Under the pieces are notes generated by a model. It saw nothing but the letters and a program-made list of their open reading frames with translations, searched no databases and had not been told where the DNA came from. Positions 21,201 through 31,618 of a DNA stretch of 64,000 nt are shown here, piece after piece. A program made the position numbers and the translations under genes. This stretch comes from Phytophthora hibernalis (Eukaryota > Oomycota > Peronosporomycetes > Peronosporales > Peronosporaceae): assembly GCA_012656075.1 (NCBI GenBank), contig JAAKBF010000396.1, positions 1 through 64,000 of the forward strand. Direction: 5' to 3'. Position 1 is the stretch's first letter. Each line of letters opens with the position of its first letter.

Positions 21201-22265
21201 TTACTGCATCGTCGGGTAAATGTACTGATCCCACAGAGGTTCCCAATAGCATTCGACGTTGGCGTCGTAGCGCACTCCATCAACGATCCAGCAGTTGTGC
21301 GAGACGTTGGCCACCGCCGTACGGTGCAGGGCGCCGCGCTCGTCCAGCGTTCGAAGGCCGTAGGTGTCGTTCTTGTACTCGACGGTGTCTTCCAGGTCCA
21401 TGACGGTGAATTCCTCCCACTTGGTCTCGATTTCTTCAACTGAGTTCACAGGCGTGTATCTCTGCAGTAGTGAGTGTTGCCACGGAGCGACCACACCGTC
21501 GTTGGGTCCAGCGAACAAGTGCGCGGACTTGAGTCGCAAGAAGTTGGCTTTGCACCGGATCTTGTCCCAGTTGCACGCAAAGTCGTCGATGCCACACGTG
21601 TTGAGGTTGTTGAGGTACGGCAGGTACTGGTTGTTCTCGAGAAAGTAGGCGTCGACCGGTTCGCGGTTCATGTTCATGAGCGAGTACTTTCCCTGCAGCG
21701 TCTGGTTGGCGTCTAGAAGAGCGAGGTCGTGCTGGATCTTGCCACGCCAGTCAGTGGTGGTGTAGTTGGAGAAGTCGAAGGTGTCGGTGGTCAACAGCTG
21801 AGGACCCAGTACATTCACCATGATGTAGAGCGGCACGACGTCCTCCGCTTGAGGGCCGTAGAACATGCCGTTCTGCATACCAGCCAGACTCACGAGTGCG
21901 TGCACCTTGTGGTCGTCCATGTTTTCCACTACGGCGCGGGCAATGCCGCCACCCTGCGAATGACCTACGAAGTGGTAGCCGTTGTCGAAGCGCGAGTCGT
22001 TCTTGACAATGCTGCGGATCTCCTCGATGGCCAGCGGAACCTGCGCCGTGACTGACTGCACCGAGCACTCGTTCTCGCAGAAGGTGAGACCCACGAAGAC
22101 GCGGCCTTCAGCAGTGAGATTGGCCTCGATGTTGCGTCCGTTGGTGGCGTTGCCCGTGACGCCGTGGAAGAAGAAGACGGGCAGTTCGGACTCGGGCACT
22201 TGGTCCGCCGCCACAAAGGAGACGACAGCGACGGTCAGAGCAACGAGGATGGTGCGGATCACCAT
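21201..22265 (-). CDS. PPT2-like lysosomal thioesterase (secreted alpha/beta hydrolase)
   Basis: 354 residues. The signal peptide is MVIRTILVALTVAVVSFVAA. The oxyanion/first-strand motif FFFHGVTGNATNGRN, the nucleophile elbow VGHSQGGGIARA, the Asp in AGPNDGVVAPWQ and the His in NVSHNCW make a complete catalytic triad. The block FLRLKSAHLFAGPNDGVVAP and YGLRTLDERGALH match palmitoyl-protein thioesterase 2 better than PPT1. Such enzymes hydrolyse acyl thioesters in the lysosome or outside the cell. The open frame continues 60 codons upstream, but the internal ATG at 22265 starts the signal peptide. There are several potential N-glycosylation sites. Intact and without introns. Confidence 0.88.
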   Translation of the reverse strand: MVIRTILVALTVAVVSFVAADQVPESELPVFFFHGVTGNATNGRNIEANLTAEGRVFVGLTFCENECSVQSVTAQVPLAIEEIRSIVKNDSRFDNGYHFVGHSQGGGIARAVVENMDDHKVHALVSLAGMQNGMFYGPQAEDVVPLYIMVNVLGPQLLTTDTFDFSNYTTTDWRGKIQHDLALLDANQTLQGKYSLMNMNREPVDAYFLENNQYLPYLNNLNTCGIDDFACNWDKIRCKANFLRLKSAHLFAGPNDGVVAPWQHSLLQRYTPVNSVEEIETKWEEFTVMDLEDTVEYKNDTYGLRTLDERGALHRTAVANVSHNCWIVDGVRYDANVECYWEPLWDQYIYPTMQ

Positions 22266-22626
22266 TGGACTGGATCGTTTCCAGGCGAAATCGTAAGTGA
22301 GACCATGGAGGTGACCCCGTCGGCGGCGGTAGTGAAGCGCGCGGTCAGGCAGATCAGACCTCGTCACGCTACGCTGACGAGTCGTTAGTAACGAGTGTCG
22401 TCGACACCGATTGCAACGGTCCAGCAGACCAACATCTATCACCATCGGGCTCTTCTGAGCGAGTACCGGCGCCTAGATGCGTGAAGAATCTTCACTGAAG
22501 ATGATAATCGCTTCGTGGGGTGGCTTTCTTCTTGGACGATGCGAACAACATCGCCTCGTACGTCGGCTAATTCCTTTCAGCGCTTCCTTCGGCTGTATAA
22601 TGGGTACTCTCGGCGGTTCAGAGCTC

Positions 22627-22642
22627 ACTCATTCCAGAATAC
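22627..22642 (+). promoter_or_regulatory. Initiator-like element before the RanBP2-finger gene
   Basis: ACTCATTCCAGAATAC matches the oomycete initiator consensus at 12 of 16 positions and lies 28 bases before the ATG, a usual distance. Confidence 0.45.
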
Positions 22643-22669
22643 GGCTTGGCACCACATCGACCTTCAGCC

Positions 22670-22921
22670 ATGAACCAACACGTCCTCAGATCGAAGACCG
22701 AGCAAGAGCCTGGGAGCTGGAAGTGTCGAGTCTGCACCTTCATCAATGGGCAGGAGGTGGCGGTGTGCGAAATGTGCAAAACGCTGTGCAGTTCGGAACG
22801 ACCAGCGTCTCCGGCTGCGAGGCCTGACTCACTGCAGGGCTTGATGCTCTCAATGGGTGACGAAGAGAAAGATCCTGCAGTGAACTCGATTCCGGAGGGA
22901 GATCGGCTGGGGCTCATCTAA
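22670..22921 (+). CDS. Small RanBP2-type zinc-finger protein
   Basis: 83 residues with one RanBP2/NZF finger: SWKCRVCTFINGQEVAVCEMC has the W-x-C-x2-C, central Asn and second C-x2-C of the family. Such fingers bind ubiquitin, or RNA in some members; no other domain is present to decide which. The C-terminus is acidic and short. The start was chosen at the ATG 28 bases after an initiator-like element. The function of the whole protein is unknown. Confidence 0.75.
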   Translation: MNQHVLRSKTEQEPGSWKCRVCTFINGQEVAVCEMCKTLCSSERPASPAARPDSLQGLMLSMGDEEKDPAVNSIPEGDRLGLI

Positions 22922-22956
22922 AGCAGCAACTTGCTGCATCCAACAACTAATACACT

Positions 22957-25414
22957 GTGTCCTTGCTTGACTACAAACTCAACGCCGATCTCAAGTATGA
23001 CCAAGAGCAAAGTGGTTTTGTGAGGTTGGCAAACACCGGGAGTACTGTTGCCGTGCTTTTGCGTACTATTGAGTCTGCTTTAGGGATACTCAACATCCAC
23101 GAAGCCGCTACGACGCAGCTGTGGCATCAGAAGCTGGAGATCGAACGACTTCAACGAGTCCAAGTTTACGAAAATCTACTGCACGACGAGGAGCTTTTGG
23201 TACAAGCCATGGGCGATGAGAAGCACCAGCTGGAAGTGTTGACCCTAATGAAGCAGGATCTTGACCTCCACAGCAATATCCTGCTGCCAGAGGAAACCGA
23301 AGTTATGACAGCATTGTACGATGCAGTAGCACGAAAGGCGAATGGGGTGGTGAGCGTCATTCCGAAGTGTTTTGTTTCTTCTTCACGTCAACGGGACGAC
23401 GCCCAGACTGTTGAAATCCACGACGGAAAGGAATCCTTCATTCGGCAAGTTAATGTTTGGGCAGAGCTGAATCACCCAACCGTGCGAAAGTTTTACGACG
23501 CTTGCCACGTCGACAAGCGATTTGTTGCTTGCCAGGGCAGCTACCGATTTGATCAAATCTGCTTTGGACTAGGATTCAAGTGGAAGTATTGTTTGGACTG
23601 GGCCCGTGGTCTGCAGTACGTTCACGAGCGGGGTTACGCTGGACTGCACACACTCTTCGATTCACGACTGATGGCAAAGGCATGCCAAGCGCAAGGGGGG
23701 TATTGAGTGGGTTAGGATTGTTGCGGCTTGGTGAAAGTGTTCGATACCCTTCTGCAGGGTTAATGATGAAGACGAAACTCATCCAGGAATTAGTGAGATC
23801 ACCGAGACCCCTCTGTGGGCACTGTTGGCGTTGGGTATCTCCGTGCTGCAGTTCGTTGGAATTTGTCGCCAAACCTTCTCGTCAGAAGATGATAGCGATG
23901 GCGAATTTGATTTGCTGCGAGACGGCGAAAGCTATTTGCTTAAGAGAATGCTGGCTGATGACCCTGCTGAAAGACTAGCCATGGGGCAGGTGATTTACCA
24001 AATGACCACACTTACCAAAGATGACAAAGCCAATTGTTACAGTGATCCCAGTGAGAGTGAAGAGGAGCACAAGGTTGACCGAAATTCTTCTTGCTCGGCA
24101 GTGACGGATGTTTCAACCTACATTATTCCAACAGCAGGCCAAACCATCGACGAAATCCTTACGGAGGCCGGAGAAATTTGTGACTCGCTTGGTGACTCGA
24201 GTAATCTCCATCGATCGGTACATGCCAGACTGGTTGACGTGTATACCCAGCTCGTTGCCGACAGGAAACTTCCATCGATCTCGCTGCTAGAAATGTTCGC
24301 AGATATTGTTTGGCGATTCTTTCTCCAAGTAGACCAAAGCTCGGACAGTCTAGACGAAGTCGCGACATATGATCATCACGCACGCTTGCCGCGAGGAACT
24401 ATGGTCTGCACCATGAAATCGACCAACTCCTGCTCACCTCACCACGTCTCGATAAAACTTCGGCAATTCATCAGTGGCAGACAGCATTGAAACGCAACCA
24501 AACGAAACCCAAGCGCCATACATGGGTGATCCTTCGGCAGTTCTGCAAGGTCCAAGCAGCGAGGAGTACGTGCCGCAATGCGCGTCACCCACTCTGCCCC
24601 GTTCGGTATTACCTAGCTGGTTCATCCCAGCGTACCAAGTGGAGTTGGGACAGCGCCTTGCTGATGGAACCTTTGGCTCGGTGTATCTCGGGAAGTGGCT
24701 TGGCACCGATGTTGCGGTAAAGAAAATTAAGGCTGATGCTCTAGGTGCAGATAACTACGCCGAATTCTGTCACGAAGCGGATCTGTGGCACCCTGAACCA
24801 TCCAAGTCTGCTCAAGTTGTTCGGCTCGGACGACCTTTTTCGTCTGTGAAGTAGCGAACATCGGCACCGCTAGTATGCATCTGAAGGGGAAGCCGTGGCG
24901 AGAAGTCTGGTGGTCTCTATATCGTGCTGCTCTGGGACTCGAGCATCTGCATTACCGTGGAATCATCCATGGTGATCTGAAGGGGAACAATATCCTCATA
25001 GGAGGCGACAAGGATAAAATTGACGTCAAGCTTGCTGACTTTGGCCTAAGCTCCTTTGGAAACCGCGCAAAGGAAGCTCTTGGTAGCCACGGAGCCATTG
25101 GCGCATTTCGATGGAAACCCCGAATGTTTACTTGGTGCAGCACCAAGTTTTGCTTCGGACATTTACTCGTTCGGCATGTGCATATTGGAGATTGCCACAG
25201 GCGAATACCCGTGGGGACAGTGATGCCTGATGCAGTGGTGAAAGCAAACGTCGTGAAAAAGTTACTGCCCCATCGACCCGAAAAATTAACGGACTCCGAA
25301 TGGAGCCTCGTAGAGCGAATGTGCTGCTTTGAACCTGCCAGACGACTCAGTGCTGGCGCAGTTGTTATCATTTTGCATAATATGCTCGATCATGAAGACA
25401 ATCCTGACTTTTAA
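22957..25414 (+). pseudogene. Tandem TKL-type protein kinase, many frameshifts
   Basis: An N-terminal helical part (22957-23350) leads into a degenerate first kinase (FIRQVNVWAELNHPTVRKFYDACHV; KYCLDWARGLQYVHERGY; LKRMLADDPAERLAMGQVIY). A linker follows (EICDSLGDSSNLHRSVHARLVDVYTQL, then HEIDQLL). The second kinase has the Gly loop LGQRLADGTFGSVYLGKW, the Lys in VAVKKIK, the catalytic loop IIHGDLKGNNILI (HGD in place of HRD, as in many oomycete TKL kinases) and the DFG in LADFGLSSF. The frame changes at least near 23700, 23820, 24480, 24793, 24838, 25118 and 25207. No intron set repairs them all. The architecture is typical of the expanded oomycete TKL family. I call a pseudogene, with consensus error as the alternative. 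Confidence 0.7.
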
Positions 25415-26204
25415 ATCAGTGATCTACATGTACATCGACGTAAATTCACATCAAGCTGCCCCGTCAAATGCATTCAACGATGTTGAACCCACGTGTCGCC
25501 TCCATCTCACGTTTGGCTTAGTATTTTCAACGACGCAGTCCTAAGGAGAAGAAAATGCGCCGGCACCACGAGATACCCATTTGAAATATCCAAGCACGGT
25601 GCGTAGCTTCACTTCTTGAGCCTGTTAAAATGGAGAGAGGGCATCGTATTGACGATCCAAGATGGAGCTCTGACGCACACGAACGACGCACAACTTGATT
25701 TGAGTCCTCGAAATCGTGGCGCTCTTCAGCACCATTTACAGCTTCCAAGGGAGCCACAGCGATGTTGCAAACGCAACTTCCTGTTGCTCAAGTCCGCACT
25801 CTTCCCAACGACGGTGTGGTGGGGTCGTGGCTGGGCCACACGCCGAGATGGACTCGCACGACGGCGCCTTGGATTTCTCCCAACTGCTGACTGTACGCTT
25901 TAACGTCCATGACCAAATGTGCAAGTGCGGCGAGTTGGGATTGCAGTGAAAGTGCAGCAACTGTAACCTAGTGTAGCCATCTGTCGGAATGGATTCCCCA
26001 TTGAATTGTAGGTTCACGCTGATCAGTATCCAGCAGTGTTTACTGCCACTGCTGTGGGAAGATGATTGTCACCCGAGACACATGAGTTGTGTCCAACAAC
26101 AATCTCAGTCAGTTTCAAATTGAAAACGGAGCTCCGTTTCAGGACGGTCTCACTCTGGAATCAACCGCCCGCCCCACCAAGACTAAGACACCTCTCCATC
26201 GGTT
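25415..26204. other. Intergenic, kinase to CTL gene
   Basis: TACATGTA at 25425-25432. An open plus-strand stretch 25840-25949 (ending in DFSQLLTVRFNVHDQMC) reads like a protein fragment, but I cannot place it. Confidence 0.35.
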
Positions 26205-27744
26205 ATGTCGTCTCCGATCTTCGGTGGCAGTGCGTACCGCCACCAGGACTCGAAGCCAACCGAGTCGCCTGCTGCAGCATTGCAACCATCCGCTCCTCCT
26301 CTCGATAACAATGGACCACCCGTCAAACGCGAGTGCAACGACTTCATCTTCCTGCTCCCGTTCCTGGCGGTTGTGGTGCTCACCGCCGTATTCGCCGCCA
26401 AATACGGCGACGAGTTCATCGACGCCACCCAGATGCAGGACGCGTCTGAGTCGTCGGGCGTCAAGCTTCTTCTGCGCGTCGTGGGGCTCTCGGCGCTCAC
26501 GGCCGCCGGCCTGTCGGTCGTCTGGATCGCCGTCATGGTGCTGCTGGCCGAGGTGCTCATCTGGGTGGCCCTGCTCACCATCATCGCACTCAGCATCGCG
26601 GCCGCCATCATTCTCACCAAAAGGCCTATGACAGCGGCGCCGACTGGTACTGGTGGCCCGCGGTTGTCTTCGGTCTCATCGCACTACTCACCATTCTCTA
26701 CGTGTGCTGCATCCGCAAACGCATCAAGTTCGCGGCCGCCCACCTCAAAGTAGCAGGCAAAGCCATCTTCCGGCTACCCATGACGCTGTTCGTGGCTCTC
26801 GTCACTGTCGGCGTGCAGATCGGGTGGGCCGTGCTCTGGGTGCTCGGCAGTCTCGGAGTCATGTTCCACCAGGACTACATCCAGCTCGAGAGCACGTGCA
26901 CGACCGAGAGCTGCGACCTCAAGTACAAGACAGGCGCCATCATCGGTGTGCTGTGCGGCATGCTGCTCGTGTACTTCTGTCACCTTCGTGCTGCGCAACA
27001 TCATCGGCGTCACGACGGCCGGCACGGTCGCTGCGTGGAAGAACGCCGCCAACACGCCCTTCATCACGCTGGGGGCGTGGCTGCGCGCCGTGACGTTCAA
27101 CCTCGGCAGTATCTGCTTCGGCTCGCTCATCGTGGCCATCCTGGAGACGGTCGTGTGGATCCTGCACATTCTGGCGTGGCTGGCTGGCCGCAGCGGCAAC
27201 TGCTGCCTGGCCTGCCTGCTCGTGCCTGTCGTGCATCATCTCATGCATCGAGAGCTGGATCGAGTTCTTCAACCGATTCGCCTACGCGTACGTGGGCTGC
27301 TACGGTTATAGCTTCGTGACGGCCAGTCGTCACGTGTTCAAACTGTTTGCCGCCAAAGGTTGGAGCGCCATCGTGAACGACGACCTCACGGGCAACGTCT
27401 TCTGGCTGGGCAACATCATCATCGGCGCAGTGACCGCCTTTATTGGCGTGCAGATCGTGGATGACACCGACACGGCACGGCTCTCCATGTTCTCGCACCC
27501 GGACGTGTTCGTGGCCTTCTTCTGCTTCTTCACCGGCTACGGAATCAACAACTTGTTCATGTCGGTCGTGGCCAGTGCCGTGACCACCATTTTCGTGCTC
27601 TGGGCCGAAGACCCGCACGGATGGCAACTCACTCGCCCCAAACACTACGAGACGCTGCACAAGGCGTGGCTCAAAATCTACCCGGATGAATACAACGACG
27701 GCTACGGCAAGCAGACCAACAACAGTATGGATGGCCGCGTCTAA
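26205..27744 (+). CDS. Choline-transporter-like protein (CTL/SLC44, Pns1 type), three frameshifts
   Basis: A polytopic membrane protein with a Pro-rich cytosolic N-terminus and about ten hydrophobic segments. The family block VTTAGTVAAWKN...FGSLIVAILETVVWIL and the later FNRFAYAYVGCYGYSFVTASRHVFKLFAAKGW are characteristic of the choline-transporter-like family, which moves choline or related cations. The frame moves near 26625 (after ILTKR), 26980 (after LLVYF) and 27225 (after GNCCLAC). Each time the conserved sequence continues in the new frame, so these look like single-base consensus errors. A paralogue lies on the other strand at 42-43.7 kb. Confidence 0.85.
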
Positions 27745-27897
27745 AACCGACCTCATTTATAATGCAACCTGTTCAAAAACACCTCGATAATAGGAAAATA
27801 TCTGGCTAATATCCGGTCAGTATAAAATATCCAAGGTTTCGTTTTATTTTAGGTTTTGGCGGGAAGTACCATATCGTCCAGCAATTCTGCACTGGCC

Positions 27898-30800
27898 ATG
27901 GCCGACTCCGTAGAGCCCGAGGCGTCTGATGCGTCCGTGGAGAACAAGTTCATGATCATGGGCTACAACGTGGTGTTCCCCAGTGGCAAGCGGCCGTTCC
28001 CTGCACAGCTGGCAGTGATGAACAAGGTCCTGACGGCTCTCAAGACGGAACAACACGCACTGTTAGAGTCTCCTACAGGTTCAGGCAAGACACTGGCGCT
28101 GCTGTGCTCATCCCTGACGTTCCAAAAGCAGTTTGTACAAGAGAAAACAGCAGCGCTGAAGAAGGAGATGGACGACCCCAAGTTCCGGGAGCAGGAGGCC
28201 AAGAAACAAGCCCAGGAGACCCAATTGAAGGTGCTGCAGGCCCAGATGCAGGTCATGGAGGCCCAGCAACAGGTAGAACAGGCCAGGAAACAGAGACTCG
28301 AGAGGGAGGACGACTCTACCCAGTCTACTTGTCAACCTACCCAATCTACCTGTCAACCTACCCAGGAAACGACTCTGGACGAAGACGATGACGTGGCAGC
28401 TACTCAACCGAGTTTCGACGACGGAAGACTGAGTAATACAGGATGGATCAACGCCAAGAAGAGAGGGCTGGAGACCAACTCTATTGCTGCCAAGAAGAAG
28501 AGGGTCCTGCCTAATTCATTCGCTTTTGCAGCGGAAGATGCAGGCAAAGCACCACCAGATATAGTAACTTTGATGTATCTGCAGTCTCTGCAGATGGGAA
28601 GCCCAAGCAGAAGCGGGTGGTGCCACCGCGCATTTACTTTTGCTCGCGGACGCATTCGCAGCTGGCGCAGGTGGTGGACGAGCTCAAGAACTGCCCTGTG
28701 TCGTATCTGGACTCGCCCGAGGATGCCAACGGCTACACGAAGCAGCTGCAGACGTGTGTGCTAGGCTCCAAACGCAACCTCTGCGTCAACCGCAAGGTGA
28801 ATAAAGACCCGTCGCAAGTGGACGAGAAGTGTCGACTGGCACTGGAAGGATCGTCCTGTTCGTATTTTAGAAAACGCAAAAAGTGAACGACTTGCGGCGG
28901 AATGTGCCGCCGGTGTGGGATATCGAAGACCTCGTGAAGCTGGCGCAGAAGCACCGCGAGTGCGCCTACTTCCACGCGCGTGAAATGTTGGACCATGCAA
29001 ACATCGTTTTTGCTCCTTACAATTATTTGCTGGACCCAAACATCCGTGAGGCTGTCGGTATCACGCTCAAGAATTCCATCATCATATTGGATGAAGGTCA
29101 CAATGTGGAGGATACATGTCGCTCAAGCGCCAGTGTGGAGGTGACCACTGAAGTCCTGGCCGCTTCAATTAAGGCGTTTTCGCTCGTGATCAAGCATGGT
29201 AATCGACCCAAAACATACAACGCGCTGCTGAAGCTCCTGAATGGCATTAGTCGATGGTTGCAAAGTGTGGATTCGAATGCCAACGCAATTTTGCAGCCGT
29301 CGGGCTACGAAGAAAAGAGCAAAGTGTGGGATGGTCCCGATGCCTTAGCGATGTTGGCAGAGTACTCGGGGCTCACAAAAGACAACGTGGCCGAGATGAA
29401 AAACAATGTACAGGAAGTTCGAGAGTATGAAAACGAGTTGGGCAATAGTGGTGAATCAGCCCAGCAGCCGACAACACAGGCGTCTCAGGATGCTGCCTCG
29501 AATCCGACAGGCGCATCTGTTCTCCTAGGCGCGCTGGCATTGTCCACGGTGCAGAGCATCATGAATGTCACCGACTATATGTTTAGGGATGCGCTCAAGT
29601 ATATCGACGACTTCAAGCTGGTAGTGATCAAGTCAAAGTCGACTTGAGAGAGAATGCAAGTTTCCGGTCGCCCACTAAACGAAATAGCGGCGACGAATGG
29701 GAACTGAAGATGTGTATCTGGTGCCTGAATGCTGCCGTGGCGTTCTCTGATATTTCGAGCCAAGCCCGCAGCGTCATTCTCACGTCTGGAACGCTGAGCC
29801 CAATGGAGTCATTCGCCGGAGAGCTTGGCGTAGATTTCCCCATTCGACTGGAGGCGAACCACGTCGTGAACATGCGCAAGCAAGTTTTCATTGGGACAAT
29901 CATGCACGGTCCTGGCAATGTTGACCTTCAGTCCACATACAACAACCAGCAGGATACCAAATACCAAGACTCGATGGGCCAATTGCTCCTGCAATACTCG
30001 CAGACAATACCAGGCGGGATCCTTATGTTCTTCCCTTCGTACTCACTGCTGAACAAACTCACTACACGCTGGAAGAAGACCAAGCTGTGGGGCGAATTGG
30101 AACAGTTTAAGGTCATGTACACCGAACCACGCAATGCCGGTAAGGACTTTGACGCACTGCTAGACGATTACAAAGCAACCATCGTAAATTGCTCGAATGC
30201 GTTGGATAAGAAGAGGGAGGAATCAACTACAACGGGTGCCATCTTTCTAGCTGTATACCGCGGAAAAGTGAGCGAGGGTATCGATTTCTCCAACGACAAC
30301 GCACGAGCCGTGCTGTGTGTGGGCATCCCTTTCCCAAACGTGAAGGACTTGCAAGTGTCTTTGAAGCGCAAGTATCAAGATGAAAAGAGCCGCATGAATA
30401 TGAAGCTCGTGAATGGCCATGTTTGGTACCAGCTACAGGCGTTCCGTGCACTGAACCAGGCGTTGGGTCGCTGCATTCGTCACCGACAGGACTACGGCGC
30501 CATCATGCTGCTTGATTCCAGGCATCGCTTCAACAAGCACACCAAGTCTCTTTCAAAGTGGATGCGTCCGCACATGCAAGAGTTCGAGCACTCCCAGATG
30601 TGTATTCCCATGTTCAGCGATTTTTTTCAGCGCAATCGCTTGGAGCTGCCGCACTCAGTGCCAGAACCTGTAGAAACGACTGGGTCTGCTCCGTCAGAGC
30701 GGAAGTCAAACGAGCAGCTCCACTCGTTCTCAAGTACGAGACGGAGAGCACAAGCAAGAAGAACAGCGCCAAGGCCAGGCGGATTGCCACGCCCTCTCTC

Positions 30801-30911
30801 TCGTCCACATTGACAACAGTGAAAGACTTCATGGCAAAGCAGAAGCAAGATACAGATCCACAGGGAAGCGTGTTCTCAATTTTTCGGCAGCAAGCCCCGA
30901 AGAAGTCGTAA
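27898..30911 (+). CDS. BRIP1: BRIP1/FANCJ-type DNA helicase (frameshifts, possible GC-AG intron)
   Basis: An iron-sulphur superfamily 2 helicase acting in interstrand crosslink repair. Walker A is LLESPTGSGKT (about residue 58), followed by a Gln/Glu-rich insert. Four cysteines of the Fe-S domain are seen: LCVNRK, DEKCRL, SSCSYF and RECAYF. Motif II reads ILDEGHNVED (DEGH, not DEAH). Later motifs VILTSGTLSPMESF, GKVSEGIDFSNDNARAVLCVGIPFPN and ALNQALGRCIRHRQDYGA match FANCJ more closely than DDX11 or RTEL1. The first frame change is explained by a 50-nt GC-AG intron at 28544-28593. Those near 28886, 29640 and 30700 are single-base losses, two of them next to A runs. The C-terminal tail is about 100 residues. 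Confidence 0.85.
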
Positions 30912-31221
30912 GCTTAAGACTAGGATAGAAAACAAGCAAGTACGCTGGGTAACAACAAATTTACCAGTTTGGTGCATTCGTTTGTTAAGTCAATTACAGC
31001 AGTACATGTACTTCGAAGTAGACGCGAAAATGGAATTAGAATTACGACAGAATTATCGTCGCACAATATGAGAAGGAAAACAAAAAGAGCACCCACCAAA
31101 GATAACGCTACTTTCCGGAGCGCAAGCAACCTTCGCACATACACTGCTGAAGGAACGGCATTGTATTCAATCCATAATCTCAAAACCAACTGACTACACC
31201 TCCTTTAGTCTGTGACTCCGA
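30912..31221. other. Intergenic, BRIP1 to RxLR candidate
   Basis: Holds TACATGTA (31003-31010), overlapping by two bases the 12-bp palindrome TACTTCGAAGTA (31009-31020). No gene. Confidence 0.45.
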
Positions 31222-31618
31222 TTAGATGGTGTGGTAATTGGCGGTGTAGCGCTCCCAAAGATCCTTGTACGTTTTGCCGTACATTTTTTCCAACTTGGCC
31301 CGTAGGGAACTTGGGCTGTACTTGTACTTCTTCAGAGTCTTGTACCTCTTGAACTCTTTAATGCCGCTCATCATCTGATCGAGCTTCGACTTGCTGAAGA
31401 GATTAGCACCACCAGCCCTCTCTTCCTCGTTTTCATCGTCGTCGTCGTCTATATCTTGTGGAAACGCAAGCGTCTCTTCTCCTTGGTCACACTGATCGCG
31501 TGGACCGAAAACCCAGCAGCATCCACCTTCGACAGCTTGGTCTGCTAAAGTTTCGCACAGACGAGTCGCACTTTGCAAGGAGTACGGCAGCCGCTAAGAG
31601 GGCAATGTAGCTACGCAT
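31222..31618 (-). pseudogene. RxLR-dEER effector candidate, parts in three frames
   Basis: A secreted host-targeted effector candidate. A signal peptide (MRSYIALLAAAVLLAKCDS) begins at 31618. An RRLR motif with a basic neighbourhood is encoded at 31464-31475, near residue 48, in a second frame. An acidic run ending in EEER is at 31417-31428 in a third frame, and the C-terminal domain (LFSKSKLDQMM to the stop at 31222, Tyr/Trp-rich) shares that frame. The order and spacing of signal peptide, RxLR, dEER and C-terminal domain are those of Phytophthora effectors. As given, translation from the ATG ends after 43 residues, before the RxLR. Two frame changes make it a pseudogene, unless they are consensus errors. 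No repaired version is given. Confidence 0.7.

Noticed and set aside
26774..27756. Long minus-strand open frames opposite the CTL gene
   Set aside because: They are shadows of the G+C-rich coding strand; composition is His/Arg/Val-rich and no domain is present.
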